A stretch of 64,000 nucleotides of DNA, taken from Variovorax sp. JS1663. Lineage in GTDB: Bacteria > Pseudomonadota > Gammaproteobacteria > Burkholderiales > Burkholderiaceae_C. The position numbers and the translations under genes were made by a program. Location: contig NZ_LYMK01000006.1 in NCBI RefSeq assembly GCF_002157355.1, forward strand, positions 1-64,000. The letters run 5' to 3'. Positions 28,490 to 35,620 of this stretch are shown here, piece after piece (position 1 is the first letter of the stretch; the number at the start of each line of letters is the position of its first letter). The notes under the pieces were generated by a model. That model saw only the letters and a program-made list of their open reading frames with translations, had not been told where the DNA came from and made no database searches.

Positions 28490-28523
28490 AGGCCCGACGC
28501 TACAGGGAAAGTAGCTCGGGCCT
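28490..28523 (-). terminator. Strong hairpin with T-rich tail between rpmF and plsX
   Basis: On the minus strand AGGCCCGA + GCTAC pairs with GTAGC + TCGGGCCT around a 7-base loop, with one bulged base in 13 pairs. It is followed by TTTGTTTT, which runs into the plsX ATG. It may terminate part of the rpmF transcript or act as an attenuator or processing site for plsX. Confidence 0.65.
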
Positions 28524-28542
28524 TCAGCCTTGAAATCGGGAA

Positions 28543-28725
28543 TCAGGCTTCTGACTTGGTCTTGAGCACCTTGCGGCCACGGTAGAAGCCGTTGGGGCTG
28601 ATGTGGTGCCGCAGATGCGTCTCGCCGGTGGTCGGCTCGACCGCGATGCCGGGGACGCCCAGCGCGTTGTGGGAACGATGCATGCCGCGCTTGGACGGCG
28701 ACTTCTTGTTTTGCTGGACAGCCAT
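28543..28725 (-). CDS. rpmF: 50S ribosomal protein L32
   Basis: The 60-residue basic protein starts [19 protein letters not shown] and has the L32 consensus, including [17 protein letters not shown]. The zinc cysteines found in some L32 proteins are absent; this is the Zn-free form. It precedes plsX as in most proteobacteria and is preceded by a good Shine-Dalgarno (AGGAGCC). Confidence 0.98.
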   Translation of the reverse strand: MAVQQNKKSPSKRGMHRSHNALGVPGIAVEPTTGETHLRHHISPNGFYRGRKVLKTKSEA

Positions 28726-28836
28726 GGTGGCTCCTGAAAGTGTTCGGGTGAGTGGGTGGGCATGCGCCGGGCCACGATGGCTGACGATTCCTATCGTCGA
28801 TGAACATCATCACATGCGGCACGCGCGAAGCCCATG

Positions 28837-28842
28837 ATTATA
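28837..28842 (-). promoter_or_regulatory. Possible -10 element of the rpmF-plsX-fab transcript
   Basis: A perfect TATAAT on the minus strand lies about 112 bases before rpmF, in the 158-base gap after the DUF177 gene. A good -35 is missing. It would allow rpmF to be transcribed separately from the DUF177 gene. Confidence 0.42.
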
Positions 28843-28883
28843 GCCCAAGAGCGGTACGTGGCGCCAGCCAGCAGTTCCCCGGT

Positions 28884-29432
28884 CTACTTCGGTTTGTTGG
28901 ACCGCAGCTTCTCCAATGCAGCAAAGGGATTGGGGCGCGCTGCCTCGGCGGCATCGAAATCCGGGTCCACCGCCGACAGCTGGACCGGATCGGGGCAGCG
29001 GTCGTGACGCGGAGTCACCGGTATCTCCATCAGCAGTTCGTCCTCGATCAAGGCATGCAGGTCGAAGTCGCGGCTTGCAACCAGCACGTCCTCCTCGGAT
29101 TCCTCGTCCTCGGCAGCGGCGGTGTCCTCATCCGCCGCAAAGCGGAACCAGCGGTCGACCCGCAATGGCACGTCGACCGGCGCCAGGCAGCGCTGACAGA
29201 CGAGCGGCACGGTGACACCCGCCGTCAGGTGAAGCCATGGGACCACATGACCGGCGGGATCCTCGCGACAGGCGCCCGACGCTTCCCAGCGCACGCGCGC
29301 GTCGTCGGCCGGCGTGGCCAGCTCGACGCTCAGGCGCGCGTAAGCCTGAAGGGGCTCCTCGCCCGACAGCGTCGCCGCCGTTTCGGCAAGACGGCGCACA
29401 TCGAGCCGACCGGGAGTGAATTCTCTGCTCAT
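28884..29432 (-). CDS. DUF177/YceD family protein
   Basis: The 182-residue acidic protein carries VCQRCLAPVDVPL near residues 88-100, the CxxC core typical of YceD/DUF177, followed by an acidic stretch rich in Glu and Asp, and ends with NPFAALEKL, the usual C-terminus. YceD proteins sit next to rpmF almost universally; in plants the homologue affects 23S rRNA accumulation. ATG at 29432 (MSREFTPGRLDV) is chosen over 11 less typical codons. Confidence 0.9.
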   Translation of the reverse strand: MSREFTPGRLDVRRLAETAATLSGEEPLQAYARLSVELATPADDARVRWEASGACREDPAGHVVPWLHLTAGVTVPLVCQRCLAPVDVPLRVDRWFRFAADEDTAAAEDEESEEDVLVASRDFDLHALIEDELLMEIPVTPRHDRCPDPVQLSAVDPDFDAAEAARPNPFAALEKLRSNKPK

Positions 29433-29470
29433 CGACACCAGTCTAAACCGCTCACGCACAATCAAGCCCC

Positions 29471-30052
29471 ATGCAACGCACCGTGATCCTCGCCTCGACT
29501 TCGCGCTATCGCCGCGAGCTCCTTAGTCGGCTCCGCCTGGCCTTCGACGTCCAGCCGCCGGAGGTCGATGAAACGCCGCTGGCGGGCGAGTCGCCGCGCG
29601 CCCTGGCTGAACGGCTGGCCCTCGAAAAGGCCTTGGCCGTCGCCCGCCGCTTCCCGGACGCGGTCGTGATCGGGTCCGATCAGGTGGCCGACCTGGACGG
29701 CGAGCCGCTGGGCAAGCCAGGCAACCACGCGCGCGCAACCGCGCAATTGCAACGCATGCGCGGCCAGGCCCTGGTGTTCCAGACCGCGGTTGCGGTGGTC
29801 TGCCAAGCCACAGGGTTCACGCAGCGCGACCTCGCGCCCGTGCGCGTGGCGTTCCGTCGATTCGGTGACGAAGCGATCGAAACCTACCTTCGCGCCGAAG
29901 CCCCCTATGACTGCGCCGGAAGCGCCAAGAGCGAAGGCCTGGGCATCGCGCTGCTGGACGCCATCGACAGCGACGATCCCACGGCCCTGGTAGGCCTGCC
30001 GCTGATTCGCACTGCCCGCATGCTGCGCGCCGCGGGGATCGATCTGCTGTGA
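29471..30052 (+). CDS. Maf-like nucleotide pyrophosphatase (YceF subfamily)
   Basis: Maf proteins hydrolyse non-canonical or modified nucleoside triphosphates; the YceF group prefers 7-methyl-GTP. The 193-residue protein has the STSRYRRELL N-terminal motif, the catalytic GSDQV near residue 70, KPGN near 77 and YDCAGSAKSEGLG near 140-152. It is divergent from DUF177 and its stop overlaps the next gene as GTGA. Confidence 0.93.
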   Translation: MQRTVILASTSRYRRELLSRLRLAFDVQPPEVDETPLAGESPRALAERLALEKALAVARRFPDAVVIGSDQVADLDGEPLGKPGNHARATAQLQRMRGQALVFQTAVAVVCQATGFTQRDLAPVRVAFRRFGDEAIETYLRAEAPYDCAGSAKSEGLGIALLDAIDSDDPTALVGLPLIRTARMLRAAGIDLL

Positions 30053-30810
30053 GCCGGGGCAAGCTTTACCTGGTGCCGGCGCCGCTGGATTTCGGCTGCG
30101 ATCCGGGCGCTGCGCTGCAGGACGTGCTGCCGCTCGGCACCCTGCAGGCCGCGGCGGGCATCACCCACTGGATCTGCGAGAACGCGAAATCGGCCCGCGC
30201 CTACCTCAAGCGCATCGATGGCGTGGTGCCGCTTGCCGCCCCCCTGCAGGCGCAGCAGCTCCAGGAGCTGCCGCGCGAGGTCCATAAGAAGGGCGACCAC
30301 CAGGCGGGCCAGTTCGACGCCCGCCCGCTGCTGGCCGCGGCGCTTGAAGGCGCGGACATCGGCCTGCTCAGTGAGGCCGGCATGCCGGCGGTTGCCGACC
30401 CCGGCGCCTCGGTGGTGCGCGCCGCGCACGAACTGGGCATCGCTGTCATGCCCCTTACCGGCCCGGTGTCGCTGCTGCTCGCACTCGCAGCCAGCGGGCT
30501 CAACGGCCAGAATTTTGCCTTTGTCGGCTACCTGCCGCAGGACGCCGCGGCCCGCGCGCAGCGCATTCGCGAGCTCGAATCGCTCGCGCTGCGCGCCGGC
30601 CAGACCCAGCTTTTCATCGAAACCCCTTATCGCAATGCAGCTCTGCTGCAAGCCTTGATGCAGACCCTCCAGCACAACACGCGCCTTGCCGTGGCCCGCG
30701 GCCTGACGCTGGCGAACGTGGACATCCGCAGCCAGACGGTCAAGGCCTGGCGCGCGAATCCGCCCGCCGCCGACGAACGCTCGCCCGCCGTGTTCGCGAT
30801 CGGACGCTGA
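30049..30810 (+). CDS. SAM-dependent methyltransferase, tetrapyrrole-methylase (RsmI-like) family
   Basis: The 253-residue product begins KLYLVPAPLDFG and contains GLLSEAGMPAVADPGASVV near 102-120, the SAM-binding GxPxxxDPG pattern of the RsmI group. PLTGPVSLLLALAASGLNG follows. RsmI itself methylates C1402 of 16S rRNA, but this protein is shorter and of the subgroup usually annotated only as a SAM-dependent methyltransferase, so the target is unknown. The GTG start overlaps maf. Confidence 0.88.
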   Translation: MSRGKLYLVPAPLDFGCDPGAALQDVLPLGTLQAAAGITHWICENAKSARAYLKRIDGVVPLAAPLQAQQLQELPREVHKKGDHQAGQFDARPLLAAALEGADIGLLSEAGMPAVADPGASVVRAAHELGIAVMPLTGPVSLLLALAASGLNGQNFAFVGYLPQDAAARAQRIRELESLALRAGQTQLFIETPYRNAALLQALMQTLQHNTRLAVARGLTLANVDIRSQTVKAWRANPPAADERSPAVFAIGR

Positions 30811-30812
30811 CC

Positions 30813-31964
30813 GTGTCCGCCACGCTGACGCAGCCGTCCGCACGCATGCGCTGGGCCTCGCGCACGCAGTTCTTCGCCTCGGGCTTCATCTTCGCGACCT
30901 GGGGCGTCCATATCCCGACGGTCAAGGCGCACTACGGCGTGACGGAAGCCGAACTCGGCCTGGCCATGCTCGCTGCGGGCGTCGGCGCCCTGCTGGGCCT
31001 CACGCAGGCCAGCCGCTGGATCGGGCGCCACGGGGCGCGCGGGGCCGCCGGCCTGAGCGGTGCCATCTACGCACTACTGCTGGCAGGCCTGCTTGCCATG
31101 CCAAGCTACCTCACCCTGCTGGGCCTGCTGGCGGCTTTCGGCGTCGTCACGAGCGTGTTCGACGTGTCGATCAACACCGAAGCCGCGCAGCTCGAACTTC
31201 GCAACGGCCAGCCATTGATGAGCGGCATGCACGGCATGTTCAGCCTGGGCGGCATGGCCGGCGCAGTGACCGGCAGCGCCGTCCTCGCCGCAGGGATGGC
31301 ACCGTCGTCGCACCTGTTGCTGGTGGCGGCGGCACTGGCCTGTGCCATCGCACTTTCCGCGCAGTGGATGCTGCCCAAGGAAGTCACCGCCTTCGCCGCA
31401 GGGGCGGAAGGCTTCCGCCTGCCCCGCGGCACTCTGGTCATCCTCGGTGTGCTGGCGGCGCTCGGGCTGATCGCCGAAGGCGCGATCTACGACTGGAGCG
31501 TGCTGTACCTCAAGCAGGAACTGGGCAGTCCGCAACAGCAGGCCGCCCTCGCCTACGCCAGCTTCTCGGCCGCAATGGCGGCGACGCGCTTCACCGGCGA
31601 CGCGATGCGCGCCCGCTTCACGCCGGCCATCCTGCTGCGTGGCAGCGCCTGCCTGGCCGCAGCCTCCATGACGCTGGTCCTGCTGACCGATGCCCCCTGG
31701 CTGGCCCTGATCGGGTTCGCCGGCGTGGGCGTGGGTTTCGCCAACGTGGTGCCGATCCTGTTCGCGGCATCGGCACGCGTGCCGGGCGTCGAGCCGGCGC
31801 GCGGCATCGCGGCGGTCTCGGCGGCGGCTTATCTGGGCTTCATGGCCGGTCCGCCGGTGATCGGCTTCCTGGCCGAGCTCAGCTCGCTGACCTCGGCGCT
31901 CTATCTGGTGGTGGTCTTCGCCGTCGCGCTGGCGGCCTCGGCACGCTCGGCCGGCAGCGCCTGA
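30813..31964 (+). CDS. MFS transporter, YbjJ-like
   Basis: The 383-residue protein shows about 12 hydrophobic segments, with a loop 2 motif (ASRWIGRHGARG) between helices 2 and 3 and a central hydrophilic break near residue 190. WGVHIPTVKAHYGVTEAELGLAML near the N-terminus resembles the YbjJ/FucP-like branch. The substrate cannot be read from sequence. The start is GTG, two bases after the methyltransferase stop; it converges on the S49 peptidase. Confidence 0.85.
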   Translation: MSATLTQPSARMRWASRTQFFASGFIFATWGVHIPTVKAHYGVTEAELGLAMLAAGVGALLGLTQASRWIGRHGARGAAGLSGAIYALLLAGLLAMPSYLTLLGLLAAFGVVTSVFDVSINTEAAQLELRNGQPLMSGMHGMFSLGGMAGAVTGSAVLAAGMAPSSHLLLVAAALACAIALSAQWMLPKEVTAFAAGAEGFRLPRGTLVILGVLAALGLIAEGAIYDWSVLYLKQELGSPQQQAALAYASFSAAMAATRFTGDAMRARFTPAILLRGSACLAAASMTLVLLTDAPWLALIGFAGVGVGFANVVPILFAASARVPGVEPARGIAAVSAAAYLGFMAGPPVIGFLAELSSLTSALYLVVVFAVALAASARSAGSA

Positions 31965-31972
31965 GCGTCACG

Positions 31973-32995
31973 TCAACGCAGCGCCGGCGCGCTGCGCATC
32001 GCCCGCACGGAGGCATCGCCGAGGGCGGCTCCGAACTTTTTCGCCAGCTTCTCGGCCACGTTGTCGCGGCGCGTGTAGTCGATGACTTCCTCGGCCTTGA
32101 TGACCTCGCGCGCCACGAAATCGACGTTGCCGAACTGGTCCGCCAGGCCGAGCTCCACCGCCTGCTGCCCGCTCCAGAACAGGCCGCTGAACAAGCCGGG
32201 CGTACCCGTCTTCAGGCGATCGCCCCGCCCTTTCTTGACGACGTCGATGAACTGCGTGTGGATCTGCTCGAGCATCTGCTGCGCATGCGCGCGCTGGGCA
32301 TCGCTCATCGGGCTGAAGGGGTCCAGGAAGCCCTTGTTCTCGCCGGCTGTCAGCAGCCTGCGCTCGACGCCCACCTTCTCCATGAGCCCGGTGAAGCCGA
32401 AGCCGTCCATCAGCACGCCGATGCTGCCGACGATGCTGGCCTTGTCGACGAAAACCTTGTCGGTGGCCGCGGCGATGTAATAGGCGGCCGAGGCGCAGGT
32501 CTCCTCGACCACCGCGTAGACCGGCTTGTTGTGCTTGGCGCGCAGGCGGCGGATCTCGTCGTTGATGATGCCCGCCTGTACCGGGCTTCCGCCAGGCGAA
32601 TTGATCAGCAGCACGACGCCCTTGGCGCCCTCGTCCTCGAAGGCCGTCTTCATGGCCGCGACCACGAATTCCGCGCTGGCATCGGCGCCGTTGGCGATCT
32701 CGCCCTTGATCTCCACCACGGCAGTATGGGCGGTGGTCTTGGCGGTGGTCGGCGTGCCGCGCGAGACGGCCAGCCAGACCAGGAAGATGAAGAAGGCCAG
32801 CCAGCTCAGCCGGACGAAGGTCTTCCAGCGGCGCGCAGCCTGCTGCTCCCGCAGGCTGGCGAAGGCGAGCTTCTCGAGCGTGGAGCGCTCCCAGCCGGGC
32901 TGTTGCGTGGGATCGTTCTTGGCGCTGCTGCGCGGGAGTGTGGCGCGCTCGAAAGGCTCGAAACCCTGCGGTTCCGTGCGGGTCGGTTCGGTCAT
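31973..32995 (-). CDS. S49 family signal-peptide peptidase, SppA/SohB-like
   Basis: The 340-residue protein has one N-terminal membrane segment (about 62-80), then a ClpP/crotonase-fold protease domain. The catalytic Ser lies in CASAAYYIAAATDKV near residues 167-181 and the Lys downstream in the DKASIVGSIGV context; LLINSPGGSPVQ is the oxyanion strand. It is a single-domain enzyme, half the length of E. coli SppA. It lies 1 base after the Rieske gene, suggesting co-transcription in rluC-HAD-Rieske-S49 order. Confidence 0.92.
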   Translation of the reverse strand: MTEPTRTEPQGFEPFERATLPRSSAKNDPTQQPGWERSTLEKLAFASLREQQAARRWKTFVRLSWLAFFIFLVWLAVSRGTPTTAKTTAHTAVVEIKGEIANGADASAEFVVAAMKTAFEDEGAKGVVLLINSPGGSPVQAGIINDEIRRLRAKHNKPVYAVVEETCASAAYYIAAATDKVFVDKASIVGSIGVLMDGFGFTGLMEKVGVERRLLTAGENKGFLDPFSPMSDAQRAHAQQMLEQIHTQFIDVVKKGRGDRLKTGTPGLFSGLFWSGQQAVELGLADQFGNVDFVAREVIKAEEVIDYTRRDNVAEKLAKKFGAALGDASVRAMRSAPALR

Positions 32996-32996
32996 G

Positions 32997-33362
32997 TCAG
33001 AAAGCCAGGGGTTGGAGGTTCCAGGCAGTATGCCAGTGCACCACGCCGTCCCGTTCGCTGAGCTCGATCTTCACCAGCCCTCCGCGGCAGGGGCCGCCGG
33101 CGCATTCGCCAGAGTCGGGCTTGTAGACCGCACCATGGGTCGCGCACAGCAGCCATTGGCCGCTGTCGTCGAAGAAGCGGTCCGGCTGGAAGTCCATCTC
33201 CATCGCCACGTGGCTGCATCGGTTCAGGTACGCATGCGGCCGACCTTCGAAGCGGATCGCGAAGGCCCGGCAGGTCTGGCCGCCGTGCATGACGTCGAAG
33301 GGCACGGCCCGGCCGCCGTCGACCAGGTCGACCGCATTGCACAGGGGGATACATTCGCTCAT
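32997..33362 (-). CDS. Single-domain Rieske [2Fe-2S] protein
   Basis: The 121-residue protein has both cluster motifs: Cys49-x-His51 and Cys73-x2-His76 (CSH and CATH), with the usual spacing and a following Gly-rich loop (PCRGG). It is soluble, lacks a membrane anchor and resembles ferredoxin-type Rieske components, but no partner oxygenase is nearby. It is regularly found next to HAD and S49 genes in betaproteobacteria; the role is unknown. Confidence 0.92.
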   Translation of the reverse strand: MSECIPLCNAVDLVDGGRAVPFDVMHGGQTCRAFAIRFEGRPHAYLNRCSHVAMEMDFQPDRFFDDSGQWLLCATHGAVYKPDSGECAGGPCRGGLVKIELSERDGVVHWHTAWNLQPLAF

Positions 33363-33372
33363 CGCGGAATTT

Positions 33373-34041
33373 TCACGCGTTCTCGAGCAACCATTGCGTC
33401 AGGCCGGACACCGAATGCGCCACGTGCAGGGGCTGCAGCGCATCGAAGGTATCGGGCTCGTGGGCGCCGTAGCTCACACCCACGCTGGCGCAGCCGGCAT
33501 TGAGCGCCAGCTGCAGGTCATGGGTGGTGTCGCCGATCATCAGGGTGCGCTCCGCCGGCACCTCCAGTTCTTCCATCAGTTCCAGCAGCATGCGCGGGTG
33601 CGGCTTGCCGAAGGTCTCGTCGGCCGTGCGCGAGGCGTCGAAGCGGTCGCGCAGGGCGACGGTCGCCAGCGCCTCGTTGAGCCCGCGCCGCGACTTGCCG
33701 GTGGCCACGGCCAGTTTATGGCCGCGGGCATGGAGGGCGTCGAGCATCTCCAGGACACCATCGAACAACACGATGTCATCCTGGTGCTGAAGGTAGTGAT
33801 AGCGATAGCGGTTGCCGAGCTCGGCGTACTTCTCCCGGGGCACGTCCGGTGCGGCGCGGGCCAGCGCTTCGGCCAGGCCCAGGCCGATCACCCAAGCGGC
33901 GTCGTTCTCGCTGGGCCTGGCACCGCCGACATCGACCACAGCAGCCTGGATGCAGCGGACGATGAGGCGGGTGGAGTCGTACAGGGTACCGTCCCAATCG
34001 AAGGCGATCAGGTCGAAGCGGCAGGGACGCATGTCAGTCAT
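33373..34041 (-). CDS. HAD-IA family hydrolase, phosphoglycolate-phosphatase-like
   Basis: The 222-residue protein has HAD motif I FDWDGTLYDS with nucleophile Asp15 and Asp17, motif II in AVATGKS, and motifs III/IV in GKPHPRML and MIGDTTHDLQLA. A helical cap lies between. Gph-like phosphatases act on small phosphorylated metabolites, but the substrate cannot be assigned. The start overlaps the rluC stop by 8 bases; MRPC three codons in is an alternative start. Confidence 0.9.
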   Translation of the reverse strand: MTDMRPCRFDLIAFDWDGTLYDSTRLIVRCIQAAVVDVGGARPSENDAAWVIGLGLAEALARAAPDVPREKYAELGNRYRYHYLQHQDDIVLFDGVLEMLDALHARGHKLAVATGKSRRGLNEALATVALRDRFDASRTADETFGKPHPRMLLELMEELEVPAERTLMIGDTTHDLQLALNAGCASVGVSYGAHEPDTFDALQPLHVAHSVSGLTQWLLENA

Positions 34042-35080
34042 TGGAAGAAGAAACAGGAACAGCGAGGGCTTCGAGCACCGGCTGCGGCATCAGCGCCTGC
34101 AACTCGGGCGGCAGCTCGGCCTGCAGGGCCATGCGCTCGCCGCTCGCGGGGTGGGTGAACTGGAGGCGCCAGGCATGCAGGAACATGCGCTTGAGGCCGA
34201 GCTTCTGCAGCGCACGATTGCGCTCGAAATCACCGTACTTGTCGTCGCCGGCGATCGGGTGGCCGCCGGAGGCCAGGTGAACGCGGATCTGGTGGGTGCG
34301 CCCGGTCTTGATGGTGACGGCGAGCAGCGAGAACTCACCCGGCTCGGGCGGCAGCGACACGCGCGCGAGCACCTTCACCAGCGTCACGGCGCGCATGGCA
34401 TCCGGATGGTCCTTGGCGACTACCCGCACGCGGCGCTCGCCGGGCTCCGGCGAGCCGGGCTTGCCCGGCAGCAGATAGCGCGCCAGCGGTGCGTCCAGCA
34501 CCTTCTTGTTGGCAGGCCAATGGCCCTCGACCAGCGCGAGGTAGGTCTTGCCGGTCTCGCGTTCCCGGAACTGGTCCTGCAGGGCGGTCAATGCGCTGCG
34601 CTTCTTGGCCACCAGCAGGATGCCGGAGGTCTCCCGGTCCAGCCGATGCACCAGTTCCAGGAACCGCGCCGCCGGCCGCGCGGTGCGCAACTGCTCGATC
34701 ACGCCGAAGCTCATGCCGCTGCCACCGTGGACCGCCACGCCGGCCGGCTTGTCGATCGCCAGCAGCGCATCGTCCTCATGGAGAAGAGGAAACTCGCGCG
34801 CCGGCGCGGCTGCCGCGCTGTCCGCCGGCCGCTCTGTCACCCGCAGCGGCGGCAGGCGCAGCACATCGCCCGCCTCCAGGCGGGTCTCGGCCTGGGCGCG
34901 CCCCTTGTTGATGCGCACTTCGCCCGAACGGATGATGCGGTAGACATGCGTCTTCGGAACGCCCTTGAGCGTCCGGAACAGGAAGTTGTCGAGCCTTTGG
35001 CCTGCGAATTCCCCCTCGACCGTCAGGAAGCGAACTTCTGCTGCCGCGGGGCGTGGCTTCGCACCTATAATATTTTTCAC
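34034..35080 (-). CDS. rluC: 23S rRNA pseudouridine(955/2504/2580) synthase RluC
   Basis: The 348-residue enzyme has an S4 RNA-binding domain (about 27-75, GQRLDNFLFRTLKGVPKTHVYR) and an RluA-type catalytic domain with the nucleophile Asp148 in VHRLDRETSG. KTGRTHQIRVHL near 258-269 is the second motif. rluC divergent from rne is a conserved layout in betaproteobacteria and in E. coli. The start ATGAAAAATATTATAGG has TATAAT on the opposite strand overlapping it. Confidence 0.94.
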   Translation of the reverse strand: MKNIIGAKPRPAAAEVRFLTVEGEFAGQRLDNFLFRTLKGVPKTHVYRIIRSGEVRINKGRAQAETRLEAGDVLRLPPLRVTERPADSAAAAPAREFPLLHEDDALLAIDKPAGVAVHGGSGMSFGVIEQLRTARPAARFLELVHRLDRETSGILLVAKKRSALTALQDQFRERETGKTYLALVEGHWPANKKVLDAPLARYLLPGKPGSPEPGERRVRVVAKDHPDAMRAVTLVKVLARVSLPPEPGEFSLLAVTIKTGRTHQIRVHLASGGHPIAGDDKYGDFERNRALQKLGLKRMFLHAWRLQFTHPASGERMALQAELPPELQALMPQPVLEALAVPVSSSND

Positions 35081-35252
35081 CAGCGCGGTCTTGTAAGTGC
35101 TTGATTAATCAGAAGTTTAGAGCACTGCCGGTCGCGCTGCGAGGTCGATGCCGCTGGGGCGTTGCACCTGCAAGCCACGCGCAAACGTGCAAGGCGGCAG
35201 GGGTGGCACCCTAGTCAAGCCGACGCCCACGAAACACCGATACGGAATACCA

Positions 35253-35276
35253 GCCGGCAGGCGACAAGCTGCCGGC
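35253..35276 (+). promoter_or_regulatory. rne leader hairpin 1
   Basis: GCCGGCAG and CTGCCGGC form a perfect 8-base stem around an 8-base loop. Confidence 0.5.
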
Positions 35277-35326
35277 GGATCGAAGCGAGTCCCTTGTGCT
35301 GATGCTGCTGATTCGACTGTGCCTGC

Positions 35327-35342
35327 GCTGGCTGATGCCAGC
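35327..35342 (+). promoter_or_regulatory. rne leader hairpin 2
   Basis: GCTGGC and GCCAGC form a perfect 6-base stem around the tetraloop TGAT. Confidence 0.45.
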
Positions 35343-35388
35343 GGTCCCTGGCATTGAGTCGTCGGCTATCCCCGTCGGCAGAGTGCCA

Positions 35389-35411
35389 GTTGCTATGGAA
35401 ATTATAGCAAC
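35389..35411 (+). repeat. rne leader hairpin 3 / GCTAT-ATAGC palindrome
   Basis: GTTGCTAT and ATAGCAAC form a perfect 8-base stem around a 7-base loop. The GCTAT...ATAGC core recurs at 53160-53176, so this may be a copy of a small dispersed palindrome as well as a leader hairpin. Confidence 0.5.
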
Positions 35412-35486
35412 TCAACACCACATCGGCCTTGCGCCCATCCACGCGCCCCCCACACCCTCGCTGATAACGGGCTGATGCCCGAGAAA

Positions 35487-35511
35487 GGTTGCGCGCGCGA
35501 GCGCGGCAACC
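35487..35511 (+). promoter_or_regulatory. rne leader hairpin 4
   Basis: GGTTGC pairs with GCAACC, extended by a GC-only inner stem. It lies 110 bases before the rne start codon, with no T run, so it is not a terminator. Confidence 0.5.
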
Positions 35512-35620
35512 GACAGCCGGGGTTGCAGCGGCAATTCCTCCTTCGTTTCGCAAGGCGTCGTCCGTGCATCGTGGGTCCGTCATGGACCGGTGAGACGACA
35601 GAAACAGAAGGAAACGCATC

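Larger units (their letters stand above)
35081..35620. other. 540-base divergent gap rluC/rne with structured rne leader
   Basis: No convincing gene lies here; short frames on both strands lack protein character. The plus strand has four perfect inverted repeats able to form RNA hairpins (35253-35276, 35327-35342, 35389-35411, 35487-35511), and near the rluC side a 10-base palindrome TGATTAATCA at 35102-35111. In E. coli, rne has a 361-base leader whose hairpins mediate RNase E autoregulation; a similar role here is inference. Confidence 0.6.

Noticed and set aside
35068..35073. Perfect TATAAT on the plus strand as rne promoter
   Set aside because: It coincides with the first codons of rluC on the opposite strand, has no -35 partner, and could be produced by the rluC sequence itself.
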